Positions 8,741 through 16,730 of a stretch of DNA of 64,000 nucleotides are shown here, one piece after another. Position 1 is the stretch's first letter. The number at the start of each line of letters is the position of its first letter. The notes beneath the pieces are model-generated. The model saw only the letters and a list, made by a program, of their open reading frames with translations. It made no database searches and was not told where the DNA came from. Source of the DNA: Ignavibacteriales bacterium (GTDB lineage: Bacteria > Bacteroidota > Ignavibacteria > UBA10030 > SZUA-254); assembly GCA_016218025.1 (NCBI GenBank), contig JACRFD010000050.1, positions 27,115-91,114 on the forward strand, written 5' to 3'. The position numbers and the translations under genes were made by a program.

Positions 8741-11191
8741 ATGCTGCCATCTCTACCAATCGATACTATTTTACCCAAACTTCGTAATGCGTTTCAGCGC
8801 CGAAGAAATATTGTTCTTTCTGCTGAACCGGGTGCCGGAAAAACCACCCGCGTCCCGCTTGCATTGCTAAATGAACCCTGGCTTAATGGTAAAAAAATAA
8901 TTATGCTTGAACCGCGGCGATTAGCGGCAACCCGCTCTGCGGCGTTCATGGCAGAACAGATCCATGAAAAAGTCGGCGATACCATCGGATACAGAATACG
9001 AGGAGATAACCGCACCTGTAAATCTACAAAGATAGAGGTTGTTACAGAAGGAATACTTACACGCTTTTTACAAAACGACCCTTTGTTGCCCGACGTCGGT
9101 TTAATAATTTTTGATGAATTTCACGAACGTAGTATACATGCCGATCTCGGGTTAGCTTTATCTATCGATGTTCAGGAAAATCTTCGAAACGATTTAAGAT
9201 TGCTTGTTATGTCGGCAACACTCGATGGCTCAGCAATAGCATCAATGCTGAACGATGCTGAAATTATAAAAAGCGAGGGGAGATCATACCCGGTAACCAC
9301 CCGGTATGCCACAGGCAATCTAAACGAAAATATTGAACAGTCGGCGGCATCTACTATTATGCAGGCACTTCGTCAAACTGAAGGAGATATATTGGTGTTT
9401 CTTCCGGGTCAAAGTGAAATAAGAAGAACTGATTCGATATTGAGCGAAACACACCTTCCTGAAAATGTTTCTATTCACAAACTTTTTGGCGAAGCTCCGG
9501 TAGCGCTTCAGCAAAATGCTCTCACGCCCGCCCCACATGGTAAGAGAAAGGTGATCCTTTCTACAAGCATAGCAGAAACAAGTTTAACTATTGATGGTGT
9601 TAGGGTTGTGATAGATTCTGGTTTGGCTCGCGTACCACGATTTGATACGAGGCGTGGAATGTCGGGTTTGGTTACCATCCCTGTATCACAATCAAATGCC
9701 GACCAGAGGCGAGGTAGAGCAGGCAGACAGGCTCCAGGTGTTTGTTACCGGCTTTGGACAGAACAAAAAAATTCGGAACTTAAACAATTTCCAAATCCGG
9801 AAATCACTGCAACTGATCTTGCTCCACTCGTTTTAGAATTTGCAAAATGGGGCACTCCGAACGGAAGTGGACTTAAATTTTTAAACGAACCCCCCGAACA
9901 GCATTTGAATCAGGCAATAGATTTGTTAAAAAATCTTGGCGCATTAGATTTAAACGGAAAGCTGACAAATCACGGCGCAGCCATGTTAGATCTCGGCGTA
10001 CACCCAAGGTTAGCCCATATGTTGATTCGAAGTATGGAATTCGATCTCGGGAGTCTCGCTTGTGATATTGCCGCGTTGCTTGAAGAACGCGATTTTCTTG
10101 GCAATGAAAGCGACATTGATTTATACTCACGTTGGTCAGCCCTTTCGAACAATAAGTTTAGAGATTCTTACTCAGTACAACGTACACTAAATCAATCAAA
10201 AAAATTGAAGGAGCTTCTAAATTTAAAAGAGACCCAAAATAACCCCGATAAGATCGGATTCTTGCTTGCACTTGCATACCCTGAACGGATTGCGAAACGC
10301 AGAGAACCTGAAAGCAATCGATATCAACTAAGAAGCGGTATTGGTGCCGTTTTACCCAAAAAAAGTAATTTATCTAAAGAAGAATATCTTGCAGTTGCCG
10401 ATGTTGATGGGAGCGGAAATGAAGTGAAAATATTTTTAGCCGAACCGGTTTCAGAAAATGAAATAAATAATATCTTCTCAAATCAAATTGAAACGGAAGA
10501 TGAAATAAAATGGGATGGAAGAAGAGAAATGGTTGTTTCCCGCCGAATTAAAAAACTCGGCGCAATAATACTCTCTGAAACAAAGATCGATACAGATTCT
10601 GAAACTGTAAGGTCGGCAATGATCGAAGGAATTCGGGAGATGGGACTTGATTCATTACCATGGACTCCTCACACAAATTCTTTGAGATTAAGAAGCGTCT
10701 GGTTACGCAAACAAAATATAGAAATTTGGGATTTACCAAATCTTGAAGATGATTATCTACTTAAAACTCTCGACTCCTGGCTGATGCCGCACCTTGGTGG
10801 CATTACACGAAAACAATCTTTGTCTCAAATTGATCTGGAGAGTATAATCGAAGGATTATTTACATACAAGCAACAAAGAGAGTTGGATAGACTGGCTCCA
10901 ACATATTTAATTTTAAAAAATAAAAAAAGAATATCGCTAGATTATCAAATCAATGCACCTCCTGTGTTTGCTGTCCGGCTTCAGGATATGCTTGGTGAAA
11001 AGACAACTCCTACTGTTTGTAGCGGTAAACTTAAAGTTATCATCCATCTACTCTCCCCCGCACGTCGTCCGATTGCTATAACTCAGGATTTACCGAGTTT
11101 CTGGAAAAATGCCTATCCTGAAGTCCGAAAACAAATGCGCGGCAGGTATCCAAAACATCGCTGGCCCGAAGATCCAACACAACAATCATAA
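8741..11191 (+). CDS. hrpB: ATP-dependent helicase HrpB
   Basis: A DEAH-box RNA helicase of the HrpB family, 816 residues from the ATG at 8741, which matches the usual length. Motif I GAGKTT is at 31-36, motif II DEFHERS near 124 (DEFH variant of DEAH), motif III VMSATLD near 156, and motif VI QRRGRAGR near 321. The HA2 and HrpB-specific C-terminal regions follow and end PKHRWPEDP, a tail seen in this family. The open frame extends upstream to 8627, but that part overlaps the kinase gene and the inverted repeat, so 8741 is preferred. The cellular role of HrpB is poorly defined in most bacteria. Confidence 0.92.
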   Translation: MLPSLPIDTILPKLRNAFQRRRNIVLSAEPGAGKTTRVPLALLNEPWLNGKKIIMLEPRRLAATRSAAFMAEQIHEKVGDTIGYRIRGDNRTCKSTKIEVVTEGILTRFLQNDPLLPDVGLIIFDEFHERSIHADLGLALSIDVQENLRNDLRLLVMSATLDGSAIASMLNDAEIIKSEGRSYPVTTRYATGNLNENIEQSAASTIMQALRQTEGDILVFLPGQSEIRRTDSILSETHLPENVSIHKLFGEAPVALQQNALTPAPHGKRKVILSTSIAETSLTIDGVRVVIDSGLARVPRFDTRRGMSGLVTIPVSQSNADQRRGRAGRQAPGVCYRLWTEQKNSELKQFPNPEITATDLAPLVLEFAKWGTPNGSGLKFLNEPPEQHLNQAIDLLKNLGALDLNGKLTNHGAAMLDLGVHPRLAHMLIRSMEFDLGSLACDIAALLEERDFLGNESDIDLYSRWSALSNNKFRDSYSVQRTLNQSKKLKELLNLKETQNNPDKIGFLLALAYPERIAKRREPESNRYQLRSGIGAVLPKKSNLSKEEYLAVADVDGSGNEVKIFLAEPVSENEINNIFSNQIETEDEIKWDGRREMVVSRRIKKLGAIILSETKIDTDSETVRSAMIEGIREMGLDSLPWTPHTNSLRLRSVWLRKQNIEIWDLPNLEDDYLLKTLDSWLMPHLGGITRKQSLSQIDLESIIEGLFTYKQQRELDRLAPTYLILKNKKRISLDYQINAPPVFAVRLQDMLGEKTTPTVCSGKLKVIIHLLSPARRPIAITQDLPSFWKNAYPEVRKQMRGRYPKHRWPEDPTQQS

Positions 11192-11240
11192 TTGCATCGG
11201 TAAAATATTCAATAATTTGTTTCGTTTCCCCAAAAATCGC

Positions 11241-11741
11241 TTACCATTTCTCAAAATGAATTCTTGTTTGATCGAATCTATTGATACTTTCGGGTTGCTC
11301 ATCCGGATAACCGAACGGTATTATACAAAAAGGTATTATGTTGTTGGGCAACATAAACAGATTTGAAATGTGTTTCACTCTTTCTTCACGCGGATAAACG
11401 CCAACCCACACTGCTCCAAGCCCCAACTCTGTTGCTTCAATCAAAATATTTTCTGCGGCAGCAGAACTATCTTGAACCCACATTCCCTTTTTTATTTCCA
11501 GATTCAAATCGGCACATATAATAATGGCAGCCTGAGCCAAGGCAACCATTGAAGCATGAAAGTGAGTTTTAGAAAGTTGTTGCAGTGTAGAATGATCTTT
11601 AATAACTAAAAAATGCCATGGGCGTTCATTGCCGGCAGACGGAGCGGACATTGCAGCCCTTAATAATAAGTTAATATATTCATCGGAAACCTGTTTGTTG
11701 GTATAACGACGTATGCTTCTGCGTGTAAAGATCGAATTCAT
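11241..11741 (-). CDS. Nitroreductase-family FMN oxidoreductase
   Basis: A 166-residue protein of the nitroreductase superfamily, NAD(P)H-dependent flavin enzymes that act as dimers. The N-terminal FMN-contact motif FTRRSIRRY, the APSAGNERPWHF block and the ELGLGAVWVG block near the C-terminus are present. The open frame starts at 11771, but an internal ATG at 11741 has GAGGAA about 8 nt upstream and begins at the conserved Ser-Ile-Phe-Thr-Arg-Arg-Ser motif, so this start is chosen. Substrate unknown. It is convergent with hrpB with 49 bp between them. Confidence 0.88.
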   Translation of the reverse strand: MNSIFTRRSIRRYTNKQVSDEYINLLLRAAMSAPSAGNERPWHFLVIKDHSTLQQLSKTHFHASMVALAQAAIIICADLNLEIKKGMWVQDSSAAAENILIEATELGLGAVWVGVYPREERVKHISNLFMLPNNIIPFCIIPFGYPDEQPESINRFDQTRIHFEKW

Positions 11742-11862
11742 TTTATGTTCCTCGTTGTTATATTTTTTCAATATATCAAGAATTTATTTTAAAAACAGGC
11801 ATTTCGATTCGTTTACAATTAATATCTTTTTTAATATTGTCGATAATAGATTAAGGTGCTTT

Positions 11863-11991
11863 ATGAAAATCGGCGATATGTTTTATAATACAAATAGTGC
11901 ATTTCAAATTACATTGCGTGAGATTGAAAGCACCGAAATCAATTCGAGGAAAGATATTGCCGAACAAATGCCGGCAGAGAAATCATCTTAA
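11863..11991 (+). CDS. Possible small protein, 42 aa, unrecognised
   Basis: A short frame starting at ATG 11863 with AAGG about 8 nt upstream (TTAAGGTGCTTT). It encodes a soluble, fairly polar peptide beginning MKIGDMFYNTNSAF. It ends overlapping the stop of the convergent methyltransferase by 4 bp. The longer frame from 11713 is not credible because it is antisense to the nitroreductase start. No family is recognised; it may be spurious. Confidence 0.3.
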   Translation: MKIGDMFYNTNSAFQITLREIESTEINSRKDIAEQMPAEKSS

Positions 11992-12590
11992 ATTCTGGTT
12001 AACGAAGCTGACCATGCTGGTATTAATTTTTGAGGTTTTATGGTTTCAAAGAAACTATTTCTGATATAATTAACTCGAAAGCCATCTTTGAAATATTCTT
12101 TTATCTCTTCTTGAGTAACTCTTCTTGGTCCCCATCCAGGTGGTTCATTCTCACTAAAACATAATAATAAATATTTTCCATTCACCCTGAGGGCAGAGCG
12201 GATGCTCTGTACAAATTTTACTCTGGCAGTATCAGAGAAAACATGAAATAAACCTGAATCAATTATAGTGTCAAATTTTAATCCGATAGTTTCGAGATTT
12301 AACGCGTCATGAATCATGAATAATCCGCTTGATCTATGCGCCCACGATTTTTTTCTGGCTTTTAAAATTGCGGCAGATGCAACGTCGACTCCGATTACGA
12401 CTAATCCTCTGTCGGATAAATATATCGTATTCTCGCCGGTACCACATCCAACATCTAAAACTCTTCCGTTGATTTCACCTGCCGCCATCCACTTAATTAT
12501 TTCCTTCTGGGGTTTGTTGATTTCCCACGCCGGAGTTCCGTTATACGCCGACTCAAATGAGTTTACTATTTCTTCTTTTGAAATGCTCAT
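11988..12590 (-). CDS. Class I SAM-dependent methyltransferase
   Basis: A 200-residue Rossmann-fold methyltransferase. SAM motif I is VLDVGCGTGENTIYL near 44-58, followed by the acidic motif II VIGVDVAS near 66. The IIDSGLFHVFSD segment near 112 and a C-terminal RVTQEEIKEYF region resemble small-molecule methyltransferases such as the thiopurine or tellurite-resistance type, but the substrate cannot be read. It stands just downstream of the YceI gene on the same strand (43 bp apart) and could be co-transcribed with it. Confidence 0.85.
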   Translation of the reverse strand: MSISKEEIVNSFESAYNGTPAWEINKPQKEIIKWMAAGEINGRVLDVGCGTGENTIYLSDRGLVVIGVDVASAAILKARKKSWAHRSSGLFMIHDALNLETIGLKFDTIIDSGLFHVFSDTARVKFVQSIRSALRVNGKYLLLCFSENEPPGWGPRRVTQEEIKEYFKDGFRVNYIRNSFFETIKPQKLIPAWSASLTRI

Positions 12591-12633
12591 TCACATCCCG
12601 GCAAAACAAACAAATCAACAAATTATTTCAAAG

Positions 12634-13224
12634 TTATTTTTTCTCTTTGGTCATTTCAACATTAATAATAATACCAACATCTTCTCCCAGCATTACGCCG
12701 CCGGTTTCCAAAACTTTATTGTAAACAATTCCAAAATCTTTTCTGTTAATTGTTCCTTCGGCTTTGAATCCTGCCCTCGTGTTTCCCCATGGGTCTACCA
12801 TTGTTCCGTTGAATTTTGTGCTCATCACAACAGATTTTGTTACGCCGTGCATAGTCAGATCACCAGTAATTTTATAACTATCTTTGCCGGTTTTTTCAAA
12901 AGACATACTTTTAAACGTAATCTCGGGATATTTTTCGGCATCAAAAAAATCTGTAGAACGCAAATGTTTATCTCTGCCTTCGTTATCTGTATTTATACTT
13001 TTTGTTTTGATGGTTGCAGTTATTTTGCTTTCCGCAAAATCATCTTTTGTTTGAGTAAGATTTATATCAAAGTCGGTAAACCGCCCTGTGACTTCAGATA
13101 TAACCATATGACTGATGTTGAACGATACTTTCGAGTGTGCAGCATCGAGCTTCCAGTTGGTTTGTGCATTCATTGCTATCGAAAAAACAACGAAGATGAT
13201 GGAGAATAATATGTTTTTTTTCAT
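12634..13224 (-). CDS. YceI-family periplasmic lipid-binding protein
   Basis: A 196-residue protein with a cleavable signal peptide (MKKNILFSIIFVVFSIAMNA) followed directly by NWKLDAAHSKVSFNISHM, the typical start of the YceI beta-barrel. Further landmarks are GRFTDFDIN, HLRSTDFFDAEKYPEITF and GDLTMHGVTKSV. YceI proteins bind isoprenoid or polyprenyl ligands in the periplasm. It lies 11 bp downstream of the FMN reductase gene, which in turn overlaps the marR-type gene, so the three probably form one operon under MarR control (inference). Confidence 0.9.
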   Translation of the reverse strand: MKKNILFSIIFVVFSIAMNAQTNWKLDAAHSKVSFNISHMVISEVTGRFTDFDINLTQTKDDFAESKITATIKTKSINTDNEGRDKHLRSTDFFDAEKYPEITFKSMSFEKTGKDSYKITGDLTMHGVTKSVVMSTKFNGTMVDPWGNTRAGFKAEGTINRKDFGIVYNKVLETGGVMLGEDVGIIINVEMTKEKK

Positions 13225-13235
13225 TTTGATTTTCC

Positions 13236-13832
13236 TTATAGTTTATTGATTTCTGTTTTTGATTTTTTCACTAAACTTGTTAGTTGTAAAGAGTTATTAA
13301 TTAACTTGCGCATAATTGCCACAGATTTTTGATCTTTCAAAGAATCATTCTCATCAAATACCTCGTCTGCATTGCCGATAAAGAGTTGAGGTTGAGGTAA
13401 TATTGTAACATTTAAAGCTGTCAGAATTTGTCTTAGATGAGATTGAGCGCGCATTGTACCGTACTTACCCGTTGAAGCTCCGAAAATCACCGCCGATTTA
13501 CCGTCTATAACATTTTTAACTGTCGATAACCAATCGATCGCATTTTTTAAAACTCCGGAGATCGAGTGGTTATACTCGGGCGTAGCGATAATAAGCATAT
13601 CAACCGCAGCAACTTTATTTCTTATTAACTCTACTGAATGTGGAAACCCCGATTTTTCGAGATCGCTGTCGTATAAAGGTAAATTTAATTCTTTCAAATC
13701 CAACTCTTCAACATCAATTCCAAGTTCAACTGCAATTGACTTTGCAATCTTAAGTGCCTTCCGATTATAAGATTCTTTTCTTAAGCTTCCGGATATCGCA
13801 ATTGCTTTTATGGTTGCGTTATCTTTATGCAC
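13236..13832 (-). CDS. NAD(P)H-dependent FMN/quinone reductase
   Basis: A 198-residue flavodoxin-fold reductase. The phosphate-binding loop AISGSLRKESYNRKAL (about 12-27) and the signature TPEYNHSISGVLKNAIDW (about 84-101) place it with NADPH-dependent FMN reductases, which reduce quinones, azo dyes or chromate with electrons from NAD(P)H. The start is GTG at 13832, inside the last codons of the MarR gene (8-bp overlap), which indicates translational coupling. The C-terminal 20 residues are Lys/Ser-rich and not part of the fold. Confidence 0.88.
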   Translation of the reverse strand: MHKDNATIKAIAISGSLRKESYNRKALKIAKSIAVELGIDVEELDLKELNLPLYDSDLEKSGFPHSVELIRNKVAAVDMLIIATPEYNHSISGVLKNAIDWLSTVKNVIDGKSAVIFGASTGKYGTMRAQSHLRQILTALNVTILPQPQLFIGNADEVFDENDSLKDQKSVAIMRKLINNSLQLTSLVKKSKTEINKL

Positions 13833-14310
13833 CTTGATTTATTCTTTCAGGAAATTGTGCCTGCAAAGATAAGCCGAGTTTTTTTAACAATGTCGCAAGC
13901 TGACTTTGCTCCGTTTCTGTAAGAACGGATGTCATGTTGGCAATATATTGGGCGTGTAATTTAAATTTATCTTTGAAGAGCTTACTGCCTTTCGTGGTCA
14001 GCTGCACGGTGGTAATCCTTCTGTCTTTTTTGCTGCGAATCCGCTTTACCAAATTCTCTTTCTCCAAATTATCGATCACACATGTTATGTTTCCGCCTGT
14101 CACAAGCATTTTTTTTGTTAATTCGCCTAGAGTTAAGGGTCCTAAATGTCCAATACACTCTATCACTCCAAATTGCGGATCGGTTAGACCGAACGATCTG
14201 ATGTTTTCAGTGCTGAGCTTTGCAAATGTCGCATTAGCACGCGCCAATTTTACCCACAGACTTAATGCAAGATTTATTTTTTTACTGTAATTCATATTGT
14301 TTTTATTCAT
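13825..14310 (-). CDS. MarR-family transcriptional regulator
   Basis: A 161-residue winged-helix regulator. The recognition region ITCVIDNLEKENLVKRIRSKKDRRITTVQLTTKG (about 87-120; quoted in part by its key block NLVKRIRSKKDRR) is typical of MarR proteins, with flanking dimerisation helices. A second ATG occurs at codon 6. It is the first gene of a probable operon with an FMN reductase and a YceI protein. MarR proteins often repress themselves and release DNA on binding phenolic or quinone ligands or on oxidation, which fits these neighbours. A 14-bp palindrome stands 4 bp upstream of the ATG. Confidence 0.9.
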   Translation of the reverse strand: MNKNNMNYSKKINLALSLWVKLARANATFAKLSTENIRSFGLTDPQFGVIECIGHLGPLTLGELTKKMLVTGGNITCVIDNLEKENLVKRIRSKKDRRITTVQLTTKGSKLFKDKFKLHAQYIANMTSVLTETEQSQLATLLKKLGLSLQAQFPERINQGA

Positions 14311-14313
14311 AAT

Positions 14314-14327
14314 ATTTAAATTTAAAT
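14314..14327. promoter_or_regulatory. Candidate MarR operator palindrome
   Basis: ATTTAAATTTAAAT is a perfect 14-bp palindrome placed 4 bp upstream of the marR-type ATG, where a self-repressor would bind. AT-rich palindromes also arise by chance, so this is only a candidate. Confidence 0.35.
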
Positions 14328-14365
14328 TGTTTGGATTTAATATAAAAAACGTATGGGAGAAATTA

Positions 14366-14391
14366 AAAGTTCCCTTTAATTCCGGAACTTT
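14366..14391. repeat. 8-bp inverted repeat in the divergent intergenic region
   Basis: AAAGTTCC (14366-14373) and GGAACTTT (14384-14391) flank a 10-bp spacer. It lies 61 bp upstream of the membrane protein gene and about 56 bp from the marR-type gene. It could be an operator for either side, or a hairpin followed by a T-rich stretch. Confidence 0.4.
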
Positions 14392-14451
14392 ATCTTTTTA
14401 AAAATCATTCTTATATTAAACCCTATCATAAAAATATATTGGAGAAATTGC

Positions 14452-15027
14452 ATGAAACAGTTAATTTTTGCGGCTATAGCCGGAGGTATTCTTCTATTTG
14501 TCTGGGGATGGCTCGCATGGACGATAGTGCCGGTTCACGATGGAACACTTCATAGCATAGAAAACGAAGAAGCCGTGGTAACAGCTATGAATGTTAACAT
14601 GGATAAAAAAGGTGTTTATGTATTTCCGGCAATGCCGGCATCTCACGATCCGGTTGCTGTTGAAGAGTATAATCAGAAATATCAGGCAGGACCTGTTGGT
14701 ATGATTATCTATGATCCGCATGGTGGAGATCCCATGTCCGCAACTCAGATGATTATCGGAATAATCATCAGCATTTTATCTGCATTCCTTGCTGCTTGGT
14801 TTTTATCTAGAAGTACTGCCGCAGCATCGAATTATTTTGGAAGAGTTATATATATCGGAATGCTTGGTATTTTTATTACGCTTTTTTCTCACATCGTAAA
14901 TTGGAACTGGATGAATTACCCGCTCGATTACACAACCGGATGGTCGTTGGATACAATCATTGGATGGATTTTTGCCGGATTGGGAATTGCGGCGATAATA
15001 AAAACACGCAAAATTTCAGAAGCATAA
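14452..15027 (+). CDS. Four-helix membrane protein, unrecognised
   Basis: A 191-residue protein with an N-terminal hydrophobic helix (about 1-22), an extracytoplasmic region of about 75 residues (22-98), and three further membrane helices (about 100-118, 127-149 and 160-182). The loop contains VFPAMPASHDPVAVEEYNQ and the helices are followed by HIVNWNWMNYPLDYTTGW, giving a Trp-rich re-entrant look. GGAG lies about 8 nt before the ATG. It is divergent from the MarR operon. No function can be named. Confidence 0.75.
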   Translation: MKQLIFAAIAGGILLFVWGWLAWTIVPVHDGTLHSIENEEAVVTAMNVNMDKKGVYVFPAMPASHDPVAVEEYNQKYQAGPVGMIIYDPHGGDPMSATQMIIGIIISILSAFLAAWFLSRSTAAASNYFGRVIYIGMLGIFITLFSHIVNWNWMNYPLDYTTGWSLDTIIGWIFAGLGIAAIIKTRKISEA

Positions 15028-15037
15028 TATTTTATTT

Positions 15038-15068
15038 TTGTAGGTCGATGAATCTCGTCGACCTACAA
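15038..15068. repeat. Palindromic repeat, 11-bp stem, terminator-like
   Basis: TTGTAGGTCGA (15038-15048) pairs perfectly with TCGACCTACAA (15058-15068) around a 9-nt loop. It sits 10 bp after the membrane protein gene, with T-rich DNA before and A-rich DNA after. It probably folds as a hairpin in either transcript and may be a dispersed palindromic element; no second copy was seen in this window. Confidence 0.65.
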
Positions 15069-15082
15069 ACCTATTAAAAATT

Positions 15083-15775
15083 ATGACCGTAAAACAAATT
15101 CTATCCCGACTTGAATCGCTCGGCAATCCTGCTAACGTTGCCGGCATGGCACGCTATGGAATTGTTGCAAAAAAAGCTTTTGGTGTATCCGCTCCGGCTC
15201 TTCGTCTGATTGCAAAAGAAATTGGGCGCAGCCATGAGTTAGCACAAAAATTATGGTCGACAGAAATTCTTGATGCCCGGATTCTGGCAGCATTCATTGA
15301 CGATCCGATGCTCATTACCGAAAAACAGATGGAAGCATGGGTGATAGATTTCGACAATTGGGCTATTTGTGACGGCGTGTGCCTGCATCTATTTCGTAAA
15401 ACTCGATTCGCGTGGAAAAAAACCAAGCAATGGACAAAAAGGAGAGAAGAATTTGTAAAACGTGCGGGCTTTACATTGATGGCAACGCTGGCAGTACACG
15501 ACAAAGAAGCCGACGATAAGAAATTCCTTCAGCTTCTTCTATCCGTTAAGCGCGAATCGAAGAATGACCGAAATGGAGTTAAGAAAGCTGTCAACTGGGC
15601 ACTGCGGCAGATTGGAAAAAGAAATCTTGCCTTGAATAAATATGCAATTCAAACCGCGAAAGAGATTAAAAAAACCGATTCACCTGCGGCGCGATGGATT
15701 GCAAGCGATGCGTTGAGAGAATTAATGAGTGATGCTGTTAGAAAAAGATTACAAAAAAATGTTAGCCAAAAGTGA
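15083..15775 (+). CDS. AlkD-like DNA alkylation repair protein
   Basis: A 230-residue all-helical HEAT-like repeat protein of the DNA alkylation repair family. Landmarks are YGIVAKKAFGVSAPALRLIAKE, ILAAFIDDP, the central FDNWAICDGVCLHLF and VNWALRQIGKRN (about 170-181), ending with ARWIASDALREL. AlkD-type enzymes excise N3- and N7-alkylpurines by DNA-backbone contacts. The WD..D residues (Asp90-Asn91-Trp92, Asp96) occupy the usual active-site area. It overlaps the next methyltransferase gene by about 44 bp. A short remnant resembling its 3' part lies at 16557-16620. Confidence 0.88.
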   Translation: MTVKQILSRLESLGNPANVAGMARYGIVAKKAFGVSAPALRLIAKEIGRSHELAQKLWSTEILDARILAAFIDDPMLITEKQMEAWVIDFDNWAICDGVCLHLFRKTRFAWKKTKQWTKRREEFVKRAGFTLMATLAVHDKEADDKKFLQLLLSVKRESKNDRNGVKKAVNWALRQIGKRNLALNKYAIQTAKEIKKTDSPAARWIASDALRELMSDAVRKRLQKNVSQK

Positions 15776-16535
15776 GAAATCAATCGCCGATTCCCTGGAA
15801 GTAAACAAAAGGTTACTTCCTCACATACCATTTCTTTTGCAGGACCTTTGGGCGTTGGGTAGCTCAGAAAATCAAATAATCGATGCTGTTGCTTCTGCTA
15901 ATAGCTTATCTCCTATAAAGAATATACTCGATATTGGTTGCGGCAAGGGAGCAGTTTTGATTAAGCTTGTCGCAAAACACGGATTTCAGGCGGTCGGAAT
16001 TGACGCCATGACTCTCTTTCTTAAAGATGCTGAGAAAAAAGCGAGTGAGCATAATGTATCACATTTATGCCGGTTTATTAATCAGGATATACATGAATAT
16101 GTATCGAGTGATCACGATTATGATTTAGTTATACTTGCCGCGTTGGGTGGGATATTCGGCTCGTTTAAGAATACTACCGCTAAGCTGCGAACTCAAATAC
16201 ACACAGGCGGTTTTATAATAATTGATGATGGTTATCTTAAGAAAGATAATCATCTCGACAGAAAAGGTTATGGGCATTACAAAAATTATGATAATACAAT
16301 TCAGGAATTAACTTTTTTCGGAGATCGGATAATAAATCAAATCGACACATCGGAAGTAAGTAAAAATATAAACAGAGAATATCTTGATTTGATTAAAAGG
16401 CGGGGTGAAGAACTCATATTAAAACACGGTGAGTTAAAAAAAGAGATCGACGATTACATTCAACTTCAATCTGAAGAGTGTGATGTTTTAGAAAATGATA
16501 TCAAGGGTGAGTTGTGGGTGATTCAAAAAAGATAA
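15732..16535 (+). CDS. Class I SAM-dependent methyltransferase
   Basis: About 267 residues with SAM motif I NILDIGCGKGAVLIKL near 62-77 and the acidic end of strand 2 AVGIDAM near 86. A long charged C-terminal helix region (DLIKRRGEELILKHGELKKE) follows the core. Substrate unknown. The frame can start at GTG 15729, ATG 15732 or ATG 15759. All overlap the AlkD-like gene, and none has a strong ribosome site, so the exact start is uncertain. A terminator-like hairpin follows 115 bp downstream. Confidence 0.82.
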   Translation: MLLEKDYKKMLAKSEKSIADSLEVNKRLLPHIPFLLQDLWALGSSENQIIDAVASANSLSPIKNILDIGCGKGAVLIKLVAKHGFQAVGIDAMTLFLKDAEKKASEHNVSHLCRFINQDIHEYVSSDHDYDLVILAALGGIFGSFKNTTAKLRTQIHTGGFIIIDDGYLKKDNHLDRKGYGHYKNYDNTIQELTFFGDRIINQIDTSEVSKNINREYLDLIKRRGEELILKHGELKKEIDDYIQLQSEECDVLENDIKGELWVIQKR

Positions 16536-16556
16536 ACGTACTGGTGTTGGACAACT

Positions 16557-16620
16557 GTTAACTGGGTGCTGCGACAAACAGGGAAACGAAATCATGTCCG
16601 AACAAAGAGGCGATTCATAA
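16557..16620 (+). pseudogene. Remnant of an AlkD-like repair gene
   Basis: Read in frame, this stretch gives VNWVLRQTGKRNHVRTKRRF then a stop after one more residue. The first 12 residues match VNWALRQIGKRN of the intact AlkD-like gene 1 kb upstream with two substitutions. By hand alignment of 42 bases, 31 are identical, mostly with transition differences. It is too short to be a gene, so it is most simply the residue of a second, decayed copy or of a homologous gene. Confidence 0.5.
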
Positions 16621-16649
16621 TCCTACCCTTTTCAAAATATTTAAGAACT

Positions 16650-16679
16650 AACCGCTTAGTTTATTTGAGCGGTTTTTTT
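16650..16679 (+). terminator. Intrinsic terminator after the methyltransferase
   Basis: Stem AACCGCT (16650-16656) pairs with AGCGGTT (16668-16674), loop of 11, followed by a T-run to 16679. It closes the AlkD/methyltransferase transcription unit and stands before the convergent Sel1 gene. Confidence 0.8.
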
Positions 16680-16730
16680 ATTCGAAGAAAATTAGTTGTT
16701 AACGCCCTTTGATTTTATTCAACAATATCT

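Noticed and set aside
11713..11862. N-terminal part of a 92-residue plus-strand frame
   Set aside because: It is antisense to the start of the nitroreductase gene; only the 42-residue part with a ribosome site is kept as a weak candidate.
12316..13209. 297-residue open frame on the plus strand
   Set aside because: It is antisense to the clear methyltransferase and YceI genes and shows no coherent domain.
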